64,000 bases of DNA from Micromussa lordhowensis (GCA_964020085.1 OZ026607.1:9019535-9083534); one strand, 5' to 3'; numbered from the stretch's first letter, positions 20,960 through 33,354 are shown. Notes: generated from the letters alone by a model not told the origin. Translations and numbers: made by a program.

Positions 20960-22169
20960 GGTATAAACTATACCATCAACAACAAATTATTCGAACAAAC
21001 TGATGGAGTCAGCATGGGTGGCTCTCTAGGTCCAGTACTGGCTAATATTATTATGACAGAGTTTGAACAGACAGTCGTCAAACCTCTCATCGACCGTAAA
21101 TTGATAACTTTCTACTGTAGATATGTTGACGACACGCTACTTTTAATTAAACCTGACTCGATCGATCTAATCTTAAACTACTTTCAAAAGTTTGACAAGA
21201 ATATACGCTTCACTTATGACTTGTTTGAAAACAACACCCCGCATTTCCTGGATATTAACATTTCACCCAATGGCATTGGAATCTACCGTAAAGACACCTT
21301 CTCTGGTCAATACACCAACTTTGACCGCTTCGTTCCTTGGTGTCACAAAATTTCCTGGATCAGAGCGCTAGTCGACCGCATCCATAGAATCTGCTCGCCC
21401 AATATGGTTAAATTGGAACTAAAAACTCTAAAAAAGATCACCTCATGGAATGGCTTTCCGTCACGTATTTCTCATGTGCTTATTCGCCGCTTCTCATACG
21501 ACGCCCTTACCAAGAATCACACAACAGCCAGCAACTCCAAAGATTAAGATGAGCCCGTCACTTTCTATTCCCTACATTGGCGAGAAAATGTCACAACTTC
21601 TTCGTTCCTTTAAACGAAAGCTGCGGAGACACTTAAAAACCCTAACACCCAGATCAAAATTCGCGAGAAAACCACAAAATTGTGCTTCTACACCAACAAC
21701 AAAGACAAAGTACCCCTTTTAAACAAATCATACGTCGTCAACAAAGTCAATTGCCCCGGCTGCCAATCATCATACATTGGCAAAACTGACAAAACCCTTC
21801 TCACCCGAACACGTGAACACGCTGTAACTGATAAAGAGAGTTCGATTTACAAACCTCTACGCACGTGCGAACATTTAGCCTTTATCCATAATTTATTCAA
21901 TTTACCCGACTGTAGCGAATATTTAATTAGTTTTTTGTATGTGTGCATTTTTTCGTTCTCACGTGCGTTTTTTATTTTCCAGTTACGTAATATGTTAATT
22001 TTGGCTAGTTTTTAAGGTGAGGCAGTTTTAAGTTTCGTGTGTGTTGTTTATCCAGCTCTGGAGTTTTAGAGGTCTTACCGTTTGTTAACCGAACGTGGCA
22101 CTTATTCGTGTGGTTATATGTTTCAGATAAGTTTAGGGACACTGTGAAATTTGTACACCATTTACTGAG
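20960..22169 (+). mobile_element. Penelope-like element relic: reverse transcriptase 3' half plus GIY-YIG endonuclease
   Basis: Reading starts mid-domain near 20965 (INNKLFEQTDGVSMGGSLGP). It continues through the catalytic YVDDT block (about 21121-21135), PHFLDINI, GIYRKDTFSGQYTNFD and SWIRALVDRIHRICSPN, to a stop at 21545. After a frame change, IPYIGEKMSQLLRSFKRKL follows (21569 on). After another, the GIY-YIG domain follows (YVVNKVNCPGC, SYIGKTDKTLLTRTREH, about 21680-21825). The two frame changes and the stop make it non-functional. The 5' half is absent. Its 3' flank directly meets the tandem array. Confidence 0.85.
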
Positions 22170-22430
22170 ATGGCGCTGATTTCATGATTCCAGTTCCTAG
22201 TTTGTCGCCTTCTGGTGGGTGAGGGTGGCGATGAGGAGAGGGTTGGAGACAACAATCCTTGAAACACTTCTGCGTCATTCTTAATTTATTGCTGTTGTTA
22301 TTCTCATAGATTATTACAATTGTCGTTTCTCGGCCACTAGTAAACCCTAGTCAAGTCTCTCGTTTTAGAGAGTTGGACGTTTGAACCCAGTGAAAAGCTA
22401 CAATACTGAAATATCAGTGTATTATTTCAG

Positions 22431-22581
22431 GTTCCTGTATGACATGGCTAGTTTTCGCAATGGATCTATTTGCCTGTATCCGCCAAAAAAATGCCACAGA
22501 ATTTGACTTGTCACTGATAATCTTTGATACAATTCTGTCCTAGAGCTAGCTTTCCACAAGACTTATCGTGGCTCAAATAAA
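22431..22581 (+). other. Possible terminal exon with AATAAA in the array unit (unit 1 copy)
   Basis: A good acceptor (TATTATTTCAG) precedes a 34-codon ORF (ATG at 22439, stop 22541-22543). AATAAA follows at 22576-22581. The order acceptor, ORF, stop, polyadenylation signal is suggestive, but no upstream exon could be joined with confidence. Confidence 0.2.
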
Positions 22582-22667
22582 AGGAAATCACTGTCCCGTA
22601 TGACTTTTGAAGCCAAAAAGACTACATCCACCGTCTTTTCATCGAATCATGAATTGTACAATTTAAT

Positions 22668-22811
22668 ATGAGTGCTTCCAACAAAGAATTCGAGTCTTGG
22701 GAACACAAACCTTCACATATCAAAGCCGCGGCGGAGAAGGCCTGCATCGTCTTAAATGGACTGAATAAGGGGTTCCTACATCGAGAATCGATTGAACTCC
22801 AAGCAAACTAG
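22668..22811 (+). other. Small ORF of 47 codons in the array unit (unit 1 copy)
   Basis: Open from ATG (MSASNKEFESWEHKPS...) to TAG, mixed charged and hydrophobic composition, no recognised motif. Most units keep it, but units 2 and 14 carry frameshifts, which argues against strong selection. Confidence 0.2.
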
Positions 22812-22979
22812 GCCATAATTTAATACGAGTAAGCGAACACTCCGCATGTTGTACCTACGTCAATGATCGACCGGTAGTCACACAATCAAATCTTATTCCC
22901 GCTGGCGAATCACAGACAGTTCTCATAGTTAGGTAGGCCGAAAACGCCCCAATTTAAGAAAACAAGCAAAGCTACTCAC

Positions 22980-23022
22980 GATCAGTCTTTGACGAGATTT
23001 TCTTCACTCTGTCTGTGGCCAT
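22980..23022 (-). other. Candidate first coding exon in the array unit (unit 1 copy)
   Basis: Minus-strand AAAACATGGCC is a near-ideal start context. It opens MATDRVKKISSKTD and runs into GATC followed by GTGAGT, a good splice donor. The same arrangement is kept in the other units except unit 2, where the ATG reads ACG. No convincing in-frame downstream exon was found, so a spliced gene is only a possibility. Confidence 0.25.
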
Positions 23023-23118
23023 GTTTTGCTCGCAAACAGCAATGTCCCGGATGTACTTGAGTTTCATCGAGCCGGGGGAAAGTATTGTTTCAACAGTACA
23101 ACATACTTTTTTGTAAGT

Positions 23119-23213
23119 CTTTAGCCACATCAATGTTCAGGCCAAATAACGCAACCAGCAGTACAAATGTCTAGTCCGTTGCACGTCTAAGCCCTGAATT
23201 GATGTGGCTAAAG
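23119..23213. repeat. 95-nt near-perfect hairpin in each array unit (unit 1 copy)
   Basis: CTTTAGCCACATCAAT at 23119-23134 pairs exactly with the segment ending at 23213. Pairing then extends through GTTCAGG / CCTGAA with a 2-nt bulge, giving arms of 21-23 nt. The 51-nt loop has a further GCAAC / GTTGC pair. It lies about 0.95 kb into every unit. The arm length and near-complete pairing recall a small-RNA precursor; a tiny MITE is equally possible. Confidence 0.7.
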
Positions 23214-24145
23214 CTCTTTGCTGTCTGAAGCAAGCACAACATTATCGCCAAGCCCATGCACAGTCCAAACACCGGTTTACACATCTCAGGGCCGTTTCAT
23301 GTACGATAATGGACGACGCCTGCTAGCAAATCGTTAGACTTGCACCTTCATTGGACTTAATGATGTCCTCGGGCAGACTTCCTTTAGACAGCAGTTACAG
23401 AAGGCTAATCGGTCGGCTCCTGCTCAGAGTCACCGCTTTACCGGAGTCAGCTTTGGTTTAACCAAAATATATATTACCTTGTTAAAAATTACGAAACTTG
23501 TTTTGAATACTGATTCTGCTCGTAAAATTGCCGGCGTATTCTAACGGTGGGAAACACTCAGAAAGAGCTATGGCGTTTTCTGCTCAAATTCTTTTTCAGG
23601 CAAGCAAATTCTGCTCCGGAATCCTGCTCGAGATAAGTGACCGATCCCAGCTCAGCTACATCTTGCATCGATAAATTGTAAACACTCATTGACGTTCGCA
23701 GTGAGTCGACCAACTGTAAGCAAATCTTGCTTTGCACAGTACCTCTTGGTAGCTGTGATAGCGAACTCTTCTGGTTTAATAAACTTGCCGGCAATTAAAA
23801 GCAACAGTTACGAACGATACTCAGAACTTTCAGTTAGTTTTGAAGTGTATGTCTGTTTTCAAATTTTCGACCGTTACCTTCTTGGTTTCTCGCTGTTTCA
23901 AATCGTTTCCGAAAAATACTCGATTTCGGCTCAAAAATGCGCAATTCTATTCGGCACAATTCTGGATGACCACAGTAATGAATAATGCTTGAGTTTCTAG
24001 CGGCACAATCTATCCAAACCTCAGGTCTATCTATAACTAGTAGAATACAATCCCACTCTCTGATTAAGCGAGCCAGCAATTTTCATATCAGCAGCACGTA
24101 CTATACGCATCTTAATTTTTTGTCAACAACCCAAGGGATTTCCAG

Positions 24146-24318
24146 GTGGTCCAGCGGGATGAGCTGCGCGCGGCTGATCCAACTGTCGCACCTGGCGGTC
24201 GTAAGTTCAAGTCTCGATATGTCATAAAAGGAGTTATTCTCGAACGGCTTGGGGGTCGAATAACTTCTCCCCCGATCGAGATTCGAGCTCGGGCCGGGAA
24301 AAAAATCCCGGATTTTTT
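24146..24318 (+). ncRNA. tRNA-like Pol III module with 3' hairpin and T6 (unit 1 copy; one per unit)
   Basis: A perfect A box (TGGTCCAGCGG, 24147-24157) and a B box (GTTCAAGTC, 24205-24213) are separated by 47 nt, a spacing compatible with a tRNA with a long variable arm or a tRNA-derived SINE head. Downstream an 8-bp stem (AGTTATTC 24232-24239 with GAATAACT 24258-24265) is followed by a 6-bp stem, CCGGGA / TCCCGG (24294-24299 and 24306-24311), with an A-only loop. Six Ts (24313-24318), a Pol III stop signal, come right after. It may be a SINE fossilised in the repeat unit or a multi-copy small RNA gene. Not a normal tRNA: no clean acceptor stem or anticodon arm is visible. Confidence 0.6.
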
Positions 24319-24887
24319 GCTTGAATTAATTGATTTATTTACTTAGCTCCTTTTTTTTTCCAGGCTCTTTCGTTGGTTTTTTTCCCCCTCTTTTTTTTCC
24401 CTTCTAACTTGAATGGTTTTTTTTTAATTAATTGATTGATATTTATTGATTTTTTCTAATGTGTTTCAAGTTTTTTGTTGTTGTTTGGGATCAGCTTTTT
24501 CCTTATTGCTGTCGATCTGAGAGACTTTGTTTCTCCTTTATCGACGTCTGATTTCTTTGCTTTTTAAACCCTCTTGATCGGAACCAATAGACTTCTAAGA
24601 CCGAGGAAGTTTGCCTAAGGTGGTTTGTTAGTCGGGAGCAATCCATGCCTTGGTTTCCCTGTGGGCAATATCGCACACAAACAGAATGCCAACATTTGGT
24701 TTACCCAGAATATATATTACCTTGTTTTCATGAAACGTAATCGATCTAGGATCAGTAAATATGTAGAAGGCTGCTTTGAAACTCGCTTGAGCCGATGAAT
24801 GCTTTTAGTGAGCAACAGATCAGTCAGCTCTCGCGGTTTTGAGTGCAAGTTGTTTTTTGTTTTTATATTATTTAGAATCACATTTCA

Positions 24888-24909
24888 CGTTGTTGTTGTT
24901 GTTGTTGTT
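24888..24909. repeat. GTT microsatellite (unit 1 copy)
   Basis: Seven GTT copies after CAC. Other units have six, units 6 and 13 have seven, and unit 14 has four. It is the most length-variable tract of the unit apart from the poly-T runs after the tRNA-like module. Confidence 0.85.
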
Positions 24910-25042
24910 TTTTATTTAATTACGGTGAATCTATCAAAACGTTCAGTAATATGCAATTGTGGAATTACCATAAGTAAGTTTGGCAGAGCTAGTCAGAATA
25001 AGTGAGATGGGACGGCGATTGAGAGTCGACTTGGGCTGAAAT

Positions 25043-27616
25043 ATGGCGCTGATTTCATGATTTCCAGTTCCTAGTTTGTCGCCTTCTGGTGGGTGAGGGT
25101 GGCGATGAGGAGAGGGTTGGAGACAACAATCCTTGAAACACTTCTGCGTCATTCTTAATTTATTGCTGTTGTTATTCTCATAGATTATTACAATTGTCGT
25201 TTCTCGGCCACTAGTAAACCCTAGTCAAGTCTCTCGTTTTAGAGAGTTGGACGTTTGAACCCAGTGAAAAGCTACAATACTGAAATATCAGTGTATTATT
25301 TCAGGTTCCTGTATGACATGGCTAGTTTTCGCAATGGATCTATTGGCCTGTATCCGCCAAAAAAATGCCACAGAATTTGACTTGTCACTGATAATCTTTG
25401 ATACAATTCTGTCCTAGAGCTAGCTTTCCACAAGACTTATCGTGGCTCAAATAAAAGGAAATCACTCTCCCGTATGACTTTTGAAGCCAAAAAGACTACA
25501 TCCACCGTCTTTTCATCGAATCATGAATTGTACAATTTAATATGAGTGCTTCCAACAAAGAATTCGAGTCTTGGGAACACAAACCTTCACATCAAAGCCG
25601 CGGCGGAGAAGACCTGCATCGTCTTAAATGGACTGAATAAGGGGTTCCTACATCGAGAATCGATTGAACTTCAAGCAAACTAGGCCATAATTTAATACGA
25701 GTAAGCGAACACTCCGCATGTTGTACCTACGTCAATGATCGACCGGTAGTCACACAATCAAATCTTATTCCCGCTGGCGAATCACAGACAGTTCTCATAG
25801 TTAGGTAGGCCGAAAACGCCCCAATTTAAGAAAACAAGCAAAGCTACTCACGATCAGTCTTTGACGAGATTTTCTTCACTCTGTCTGTGGCCGTGTTTTG
25901 CTCGCAAACAGCAATGTCCCGGATGTACTTGAGTTTCATCGAGCGGGAAAGTATCGTTTCAACAGTACAACATACTTTTTTGTAAGTCTTTAGCCACATC
26001 AATGTTCAGGCCAAATAACGCAACCAGCAGTACAAATGTCTAGTCCGTTGCACGTCTAAGCCCTGAATTGATGTGGCTAAAGCTCTTTGCTGTCTGAAGC
26101 AAGCACAACATTATCGCCAAGCCCATGCACAGTCCAAACACCGGTTTACACATCTCAGGGCCGTTTCATGTACGATAATGGACGACGCCTGCTAGCAAAT
26201 CGTTAGACTTGCACCTTCATTGGACTTAATGATGTCCTCGGGCAGACTTCCTTTAGACAGCAGTTACAGAAGGCTAATCGCTCGGCTCCTGCTCAGAGTC
26301 ACCGCTTTACCGGAGTCAGCTTTGGTTTAACCAAAATATATATTACCTTGTTAAAAATTACGAAACTTGTTTTGAATACTGATTCTGCTCGTAAAATTGC
26401 CGGCGTATTCTAACGGTGGGAAACACTCAGAAAGAGCTATGGCGTTTTCTGCTCAAATTCTTTTTCAGGCAAGCAAATTCTGCTCCGGAATCCTGCTCGA
26501 GATAAGTGACCGATCCCAGCTCAGCTACATCTTGCATCGATAAATTGTAAACACTCATTGACGTTCGCAGTGAGTCGACCAACTGTAAGCAAATCTTGCT
26601 TTGCACAGTACCTCTTGGTAGCTGTGATAGCGAACTCTTCTGGTTTAATAAACTTGCCGGCAATTAAAAGCAACAGTTACGAACGATACTCAGAACTTTC
26701 AGTTAGTTTTGAAGTGTATGTGTATGGTCCAGCGGGATGTGCTGCGCGCGGCTGATCCAACTGTCGCACCTGGCGGTCGTAAGTTCAAGTCTCGATATGT
26801 CATAAAAGGAGTTATTCTCGAACGGCTTGGGGGTCGAATAACTTCTCCCCCGATCGAGATTCGAGCTCGGGCCGGGAAAAAAATCCCGGATTTTTTGCTT
26901 GAATTAATTGATTTATTTACTTAGCTACTTTTTTTTTCCAGGCTCTTTGGTGGGTTTTTTCCCCCTCTTTTTCTTCCCTTCTAACTTGAATGTTTTTTTT
27001 TTAATTAATTGATTGATATTTATTGATTTTTTCCAATGTGTTTCAAGTTTTTTGTTGTTGTTTGGGATCAGCTTTTTCCTTATTGCTGTCGATCTGAGAG
27101 ACTTTGTTTCTCCTTTATCGACGTCTGATTTCTTTGCTTTTTAAACCCTCTTGATCGGAACCAATAGACTTCTAAGACCGAGGAAGTTTGCCTAAGGTGG
27201 TTTGTTAGTCGGGAGCAATCCATGCCTTGGTTTCCCTGTGGGCAATATCGCACACAAACAGAATGCCAACATTTGGTTTACCCAGAATATATATTACCTT
27301 GTTTTCATGAAACGTAATCGATCTAGGATCAGTAAATATGTAGAAGGCTGCTTTGAAACTCGCTTGAGCCGATGAATGCTTTTAGTGAGCAACAGATCAG
27401 TCAGCTCTCGCGGTTTTGAGTGCAAGTTGTTTTTTGTTTTTATATTATTTAGAATCACATTTCACGTTGTTGTTGTTGTTGTTTTTTATTTAATTACGGT
27501 GAATCTATCAAAACGTTCAGTAATATGCAATTGTGGAATTACCATAAGTAAGTTTGGCAGAGCTAGTCAGAATAAGTGAGATGGGACGGCGATTGAGAGT
27601 CGACTTGGGCTGAAAT
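25043..27616. repeat. Array unit 2 (2574 bp, internal deletion)
   Basis: Lacks about 295 bp between GTGTATGT (near 26721) and the A box of the tRNA-like module (26724-26896), with a few filler bases at the junction. It also has a 2-bp loss near 25592, and ATG changed to ACG in the candidate minus-strand start at about 25892. Confidence 0.95.
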
Positions 27617-30485
27617 ATGGCGCTGATTTCATGATTTCCAGTTCCTAGTTTGTCGCCTTCTGGTGGGTGAGGGTGGCGATGAGGAGAGGGTTGGAGACAA
27701 CAATCCTTGAAACACTTCTGCGTCATTCTTAATTTATTGCTGTTGTTATTCTCATAGATTATTACAATTGTCGTTTCTCGGCCACTAGTAAACCCTAGTC
27801 AAGTCTCTCGTTTTAGAGAGTTGGACGTTTGAACCCAGTGAAAAGCTACAATACTGAAATATCAGTGTATTATTTCAGGTTCCTGTATGACATGGCTAGT
27901 TTTCGCAATGGATCTATTTGCCTGTATCCGCCAAAAAAATGCCACAGAATTTGACTTGTCACTGATAATCTTTGATACAATTCTGTCCTAGAGCTAGCTT
28001 TCCACAAGACTTATCGTGGCTCAAATAAAAGGAAATCACTCTCCCGTATGACTTTTGAAGCCAAAAAGACTACATCCACCGTCTTTTCATCGAATCATGA
28101 ATTGTACAATTTAATATGAGTGCTTCAAACAAAGAATTCGAGTCTTGGCAACACAAACCTTCACATATCAAAGCCGCGGCGGAGAAGGCCTGCATCGCCT
28201 TAAATGGACTGAATAAGGGGTTCCTACATCGAAAATCGATTGAACTTCAAGCAAACTAGGCCATAATTTAATACGAGTAAGCGAACACTCCGCATGTTGT
28301 ACCTACGTCAATGATCGACCGGTAGTCACACAATCAAATCTTATTCCCGCTGGCGAATCACAGACAGTTCTCATAGTTAGGTAGGCCGAAAACGCCCCAA
28401 TTTAAGAAAACAAGCAAAGCTACTCACGATCAGTCTTTGACGAGATTTTCTTCACTCTGTCTGTGGCCATGTTTTGCTCGCAAACAGCAATGTCCCGGAT
28501 GTACTTGAGTTTCATCGAGCGGGAAAGTATCGTTTCAACAGTACAACATACTTTTTTGTAAGTCTTTAGCCACATCAATGTTCAGGCCAAATAACGCAAC
28601 CAGCAGTACAAATGTCTAGTCCGTTGCACGTCTAAGCCCTGAATTGATGTGGCTAAAGCTCTTTGCTGTCTGAAGCAAGCACAACATTATCGCCAAGCCC
28701 ATGCACAGTCCAAACACCGGTTTACACATCTCAGGGCCGTTTCATGTACGATAATGGACGACGCCTGCTAGCAAATCGTTAGACTTGCACCTTCATTGGA
28801 CTTAATGATGTCCTCGGGCAGACTTCCTTTAGACAGCAGTTACAGAAGGCTAATCGGTCGGCTCCTGCTCAGAGTCACCGCTTTGCCGGAGTCAGCTTTG
28901 GTTTAACCAAAATATATATTACCTTGTTAAAAATTACGAAACTTGTTTTGAATACTGATTCTGCTCGTAAAATTGCCGGCGTATTCTAACGGTGGGAAAC
29001 ACTCAGAAAGAGCTATGGCGTTTTCTGCTCAAATTCTTTTTCAGGCAAGCAAATTCTGCTCCGGAATCCTGCTCGAGATAAGTGACCGATCCCAGCTCAG
29101 CTACATCTTGCATCGATAAATTGTAAACACTCATTGACGTTCGCAGTGAGTCGACCAACTGTAAGCAAATCTTGCTTTGCACAGTACCTCTTGGTAGCTG
29201 TGATAGCGAACTCTTCTGGTTTAATAAACTTGCCGGCAATTAAAAGCAACAGTTACGAACGATACTCAGAACTTTCAGTTAGTTTTGAAGTGTATGTCTG
29301 TTTTCAAATTTTCGACCGTTACCTTCTTGGTTTCTCGCTGTTTCAAATCGTTTCCGAAAAATACTCGATTTCGGCTCAAAAATGCGCAATTCTATTCGGC
29401 ACAATTCTGGATGACCACAGTAATGAATAATGCTTGAGTTTCTAGCGGCACAATCTATCCAAACCTCAGGTCTATCTATAACTAGTAGAATACAATCCCA
29501 CTCTCTGATTAAGCGAGCCAGCAATTTTCATATCCGCAGCACGTACTATACGCATCTTAATCTTTTGTCAACAACCCAAGGGATTTCCAGGTGGTCCAGC
29601 GGGATGAGCTGCGCGCGGCTGATCCAACTGTCGCACCTGGCGGTCGTAAGTTCAAGTCTCGATATGTCATAAAAGGAGTTATTCTCGAACGGCTTGGGGG
29701 TCGAATAACTTCTCCCCCGATCGAGATTCGAGCTCGGGCCGGGAAAAAAATCCCGGATTTTTTGCTTGAATTAATTGATTTATTTACTTAGCTACCTTTT
29801 TTTTCCAGGCTCTTTGGTGGGTTTTTTTCCCCCTCTTTTTTTTTCCCTTCTAACTTGAATGTTTTTTTTTTAATTAATTGATTGATATTTATTGATTTTT
29901 TCCAATGTGTTTCAAGTTTTTTGTTGTTGTTTGGGATCAGCTTTTTCCTTCTTGCTGTCGATCTGAGAGACTTTGTTTCTCCTTTATCGACGTCTGATTT
30001 CTTTGCTTTTTAAACCCTCTTGATCGGAACCAATAGACTTCTAAGACCGAGGAAGTTTGCCTAAGGTGGTTTGTTAGTCGGGAGCAATCCATGCCTTGGT
30101 TTCCCTGTGGGCAATATCGCACACAAACAGAATGCCAACATTTGGTTTACCCAGAATATATATTACCTTGTTTTCATGAAACGTAATCGATCTAGGATCA
30201 GTAAATATGTAGAAGGCTGCTTTGAAACTCGCTTGAGCCGATGAATGCTTTTAGTGAGCAACAGATCAGTCAGCTCTCGCGGTTTTGAGTGCAAGTTGTT
30301 TTTTGTTTTTATATTATTTAGAATCACATTTCACGTTGTTGTTGTTGTTGTTTTTTATTTAATTACGGTGAATCTATCAAAACGTTCAGTAATATGCAAT
30401 TGTGGAATTACCATAAGTAAGTTTGGCAGAGCTAGTCAGAATAAGTGAGATGGGACGGCGATTGAGAGTCGACTTGGGCTGAAAT
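27617..30485. repeat. Array unit 3 (2869 bp)
   Basis: tRNA-like module 29591-29763, hairpin from 28564. Private changes include CTTCTTGCTG near 29950 and CGAAAATCG near 28231. Confidence 0.95.
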
Positions 30486-33354
30486 ATGGCGCTGATTTCA
30501 TGATTTCCAGTTCCTAGTTTGTCGCCTTCTGGTGGGTGAGGGTGGCGATGAGGAGAGGGTTGGAGACAACAATCCTTGAAACACTTCTGCGTCATTCTTA
30601 ATTTATTGCTGTTGTTATTCTCATAGATTATTACAATTGTCGTTTCTCGGCCACTAGTAAACCCTAGTCAAGTCTCTCGTTTTAGAGAGTTGGACGTTTG
30701 AACCCAGTGAAAAGCTACAATACTGAAATATCAGTGTATTATTTCAGGTTCCTGTATGACATGGCTAGTTTTCGCAATGGATCTATTTGCCTGTATCCGC
30801 CAAAAAAATGCCACAGAATTTGACTTGTCACTGATAATCTTTGATACAATTCTGTCCTAGAGCTAGCTTTCCACAAGACTTATCGTGGCTCAAATAAAAG
30901 GAAATCACTGTCCCGTATGACTTTTGAAGCCAAAAAGACTACATCCACCGTCTTTTCATCGAATCATGAATTGTACAATTTAATATGAGTGCTTCCAACA
31001 AAGAATTCGAGTCTTGGCAACACAAACCTTCACATATCAAAGCCGCGGCGGAGAAGGCCTGCATCGTCTTAAATGGACTGAATAAGGGGTTCCTACATCG
31101 AGAATCGATTGAACTTCAAGCAAACTAGGCCATAATTTAATACGAGTAAGCGAACACTCCGCATGTTGTACCTACGTCAATGATCGACCGGTAGTCACAC
31201 AATCAAATCTTATTCCCGCTGGCGAATCACAGACAGTTCTCATAGTTAGGTAGGCCGAAAACGCCCCAATTTAAGAAAACAAGCAAAGCTACTCACGATC
31301 AGTCTTTGACGAGATTTTCTTCACTCTGTCTGTGGCCATGTTTTGCTCGCAAACAGCAATGTCCCGGATGTACTTGAGTTTCATCGAGCGGGAAAGTATC
31401 GTTTCAACAGTACAACATACTTTTTTGTAAGTCTTTAGCCACATCAATGTTCAGGCCAAATAACGCAACCAGCAGTACAAATGTCTAGTCCGTTGCACGT
31501 CTAAGCCCTGAATTGATGTGGCTAAAGCTCTTTGCTGTCTGAAGCAAGCACAACATTATCGCCAAGCCCATGCACAGTCCAAACACCGGTTTACACATCT
31601 CAGGGCCGTTTCATGTACGATAATGGACGACGCCTGCTAGCAAATCGTTAGACTTGCACCTTCATTGGACTTAATGATGTCCTCGGGCAGACTTCCTTTA
31701 GACAGCAGTTACAGAACGCTAATCGGTCGGCTCCTGCTCAGAGTCACCGCTTTACCGGAGTCAGCTTTGGTTTAACCAAAATATATATTACCTTGTTAAA
31801 AATTACGAAACTTGTTTTGAATACTGATTCTGCTCGTAAAATTGCCGGCGTATTCTAACGGTGGGAAACACTCAGAAAGAGCTATGGCGTTTTCTGCTCA
31901 AATTCTTTTTCAGGCAAGCAAATTCTGCTCCGGAATCCTGTTCGAGATAAGTGACCGATCCCAGCTCAGCTACATCTTGCATCGATAAATTGTAAACACT
32001 CATTGACGTTCGCAGTGAGTCGACCAACTGTAAGCAAATCTTGCTTTGCACAGTACCTCTTGGTAGCTGTGATAGCGAACTCTTCTGGTTTAATAAACTT
32101 GCCGGCAATTAAAAGCAACAGTTACGAACGATACTCAGAACTTTCAGTTAGTTTTGAAGTGTATGTCTGTTTTCAAATTTTCGACCGTTACCTTCTTGGT
32201 TTCTCGCTGTTTCAAATCGTTTCCGAAAAATACTCGATTTCGGCTCAAAAATGCGCAATTCTATTCGGCACAATTCTGGATGACCACAGTAATGAATAAT
32301 GCTTGAGTTTCTAGCGGCACAATCTATCCAAACCTCAGGTCTATCTATAACTAGTAGAATACAATCCCACTCTCTGATTAAGCGAGCCAGCAATCTTCAT
32401 ATCCGCAGCACGTACTATACGCATCTTAATTTTTTGTCAACAACCCAAGGGATTTCCAGGTGGTCCGGCGGGATGAGCTGCGCGCGGCTGATCCAACTGT
32501 CGCACCTGGCGGTCGTAAGTTCAAGTCTCGATATGTCATAAAAGGAGTTATTCTCGAACGGCTTGGGGGTCGAATAACTTCTCCCCCGATCGAGATTCGA
32601 GCTCGGGCCGGGAAAAAAATCCCGGATTTTTTGCTTGAATTAATTGATTTATTTACTTAGCTACTTTTTTTTTCCAGGCTCTTTGGTGGGTTTTTTTTCC
32701 CCGTCCTTTTTTTTCCCTTCTAACTTGAATGTTTTTTTTTAATTAATTGATTGATATTTATTGATTTTTTCCAATGTGTTTCAAGTTTTTTGTTGTTGTT
32801 TGGGATCAGCTTTTTCCTTATTGCTGTCGATCTGAGAGACTTTGTTTCTCCTTTATCGACGTCTGATTTCTTTGCTTTTTAAACCCTCTTGATCGGAACC
32901 AATAGACTTCTAAGACCGAGGAAGTTTGCCTAAGGTGGTTTGTTAGTCGGGAGCAATCCATGCCTTGGTTTCCCTGTGGGCAATATCGCACACAAACAGA
33001 ATGCCAACATTTGGTTTACCCAGAATATATATTACCTTGTTTTCATGAAACGTAATCGATCTAGGATCAGTAAATATGTAGAAGGCTGCTTTGAAACTCG
33101 CTTGAGCCGATGAATGCTTTTAGTGAGCAACAGATCAGTCAGCTCTCGCGGTTTTGAGTGCAAGTTGTTTTTTGTTTTTATATTATTTAGAATCACATTT
33201 CACGTTGTTGTTGTTGTTGTTTTTTATTTAATTACGGTGAATCTATCAAAACGTTCAGTAATATGCAATTGTGGAATTACCATAAGTAAGTTTGGCAGAG
33301 CTAGTCAGAATAAGTGAGATGGGACGGCGATTGAGAGTCGACTTGGGCTGAAAT
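30486..33354. repeat. Array unit 4 (2869 bp)
   Basis: tRNA-like module 32460-32632. This is the only unit in which the invariant A of the A box is changed (TGGTCCGGCGG). It also has CTGTTCGAG instead of CTGCTCGAG near 31939. Confidence 0.95.

Larger units (their letters stand above)
22170..25042. repeat. Array unit 1 (2873 bp)
   Basis: First unit, entered abruptly at the array edge. tRNA-like module 24146-24318, hairpin 23119-23213, seven GTT copies. It carries a CCGGGGGAAAG variant near 23070 shared only with unit 10, and a private A in TATCAGCAGC near 24088. Confidence 0.95.

Noticed and set aside
24146..24318. A functional tRNA gene
   Set aside because: A and B boxes are present, but no 7-bp acceptor stem or clear anticodon arm can be drawn.
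24799..25005. Plus-strand ORF with a poly-valine run as a membrane protein
   Set aside because: The valine run is the GTT microsatellite read in frame and varies in length between units; no other support.
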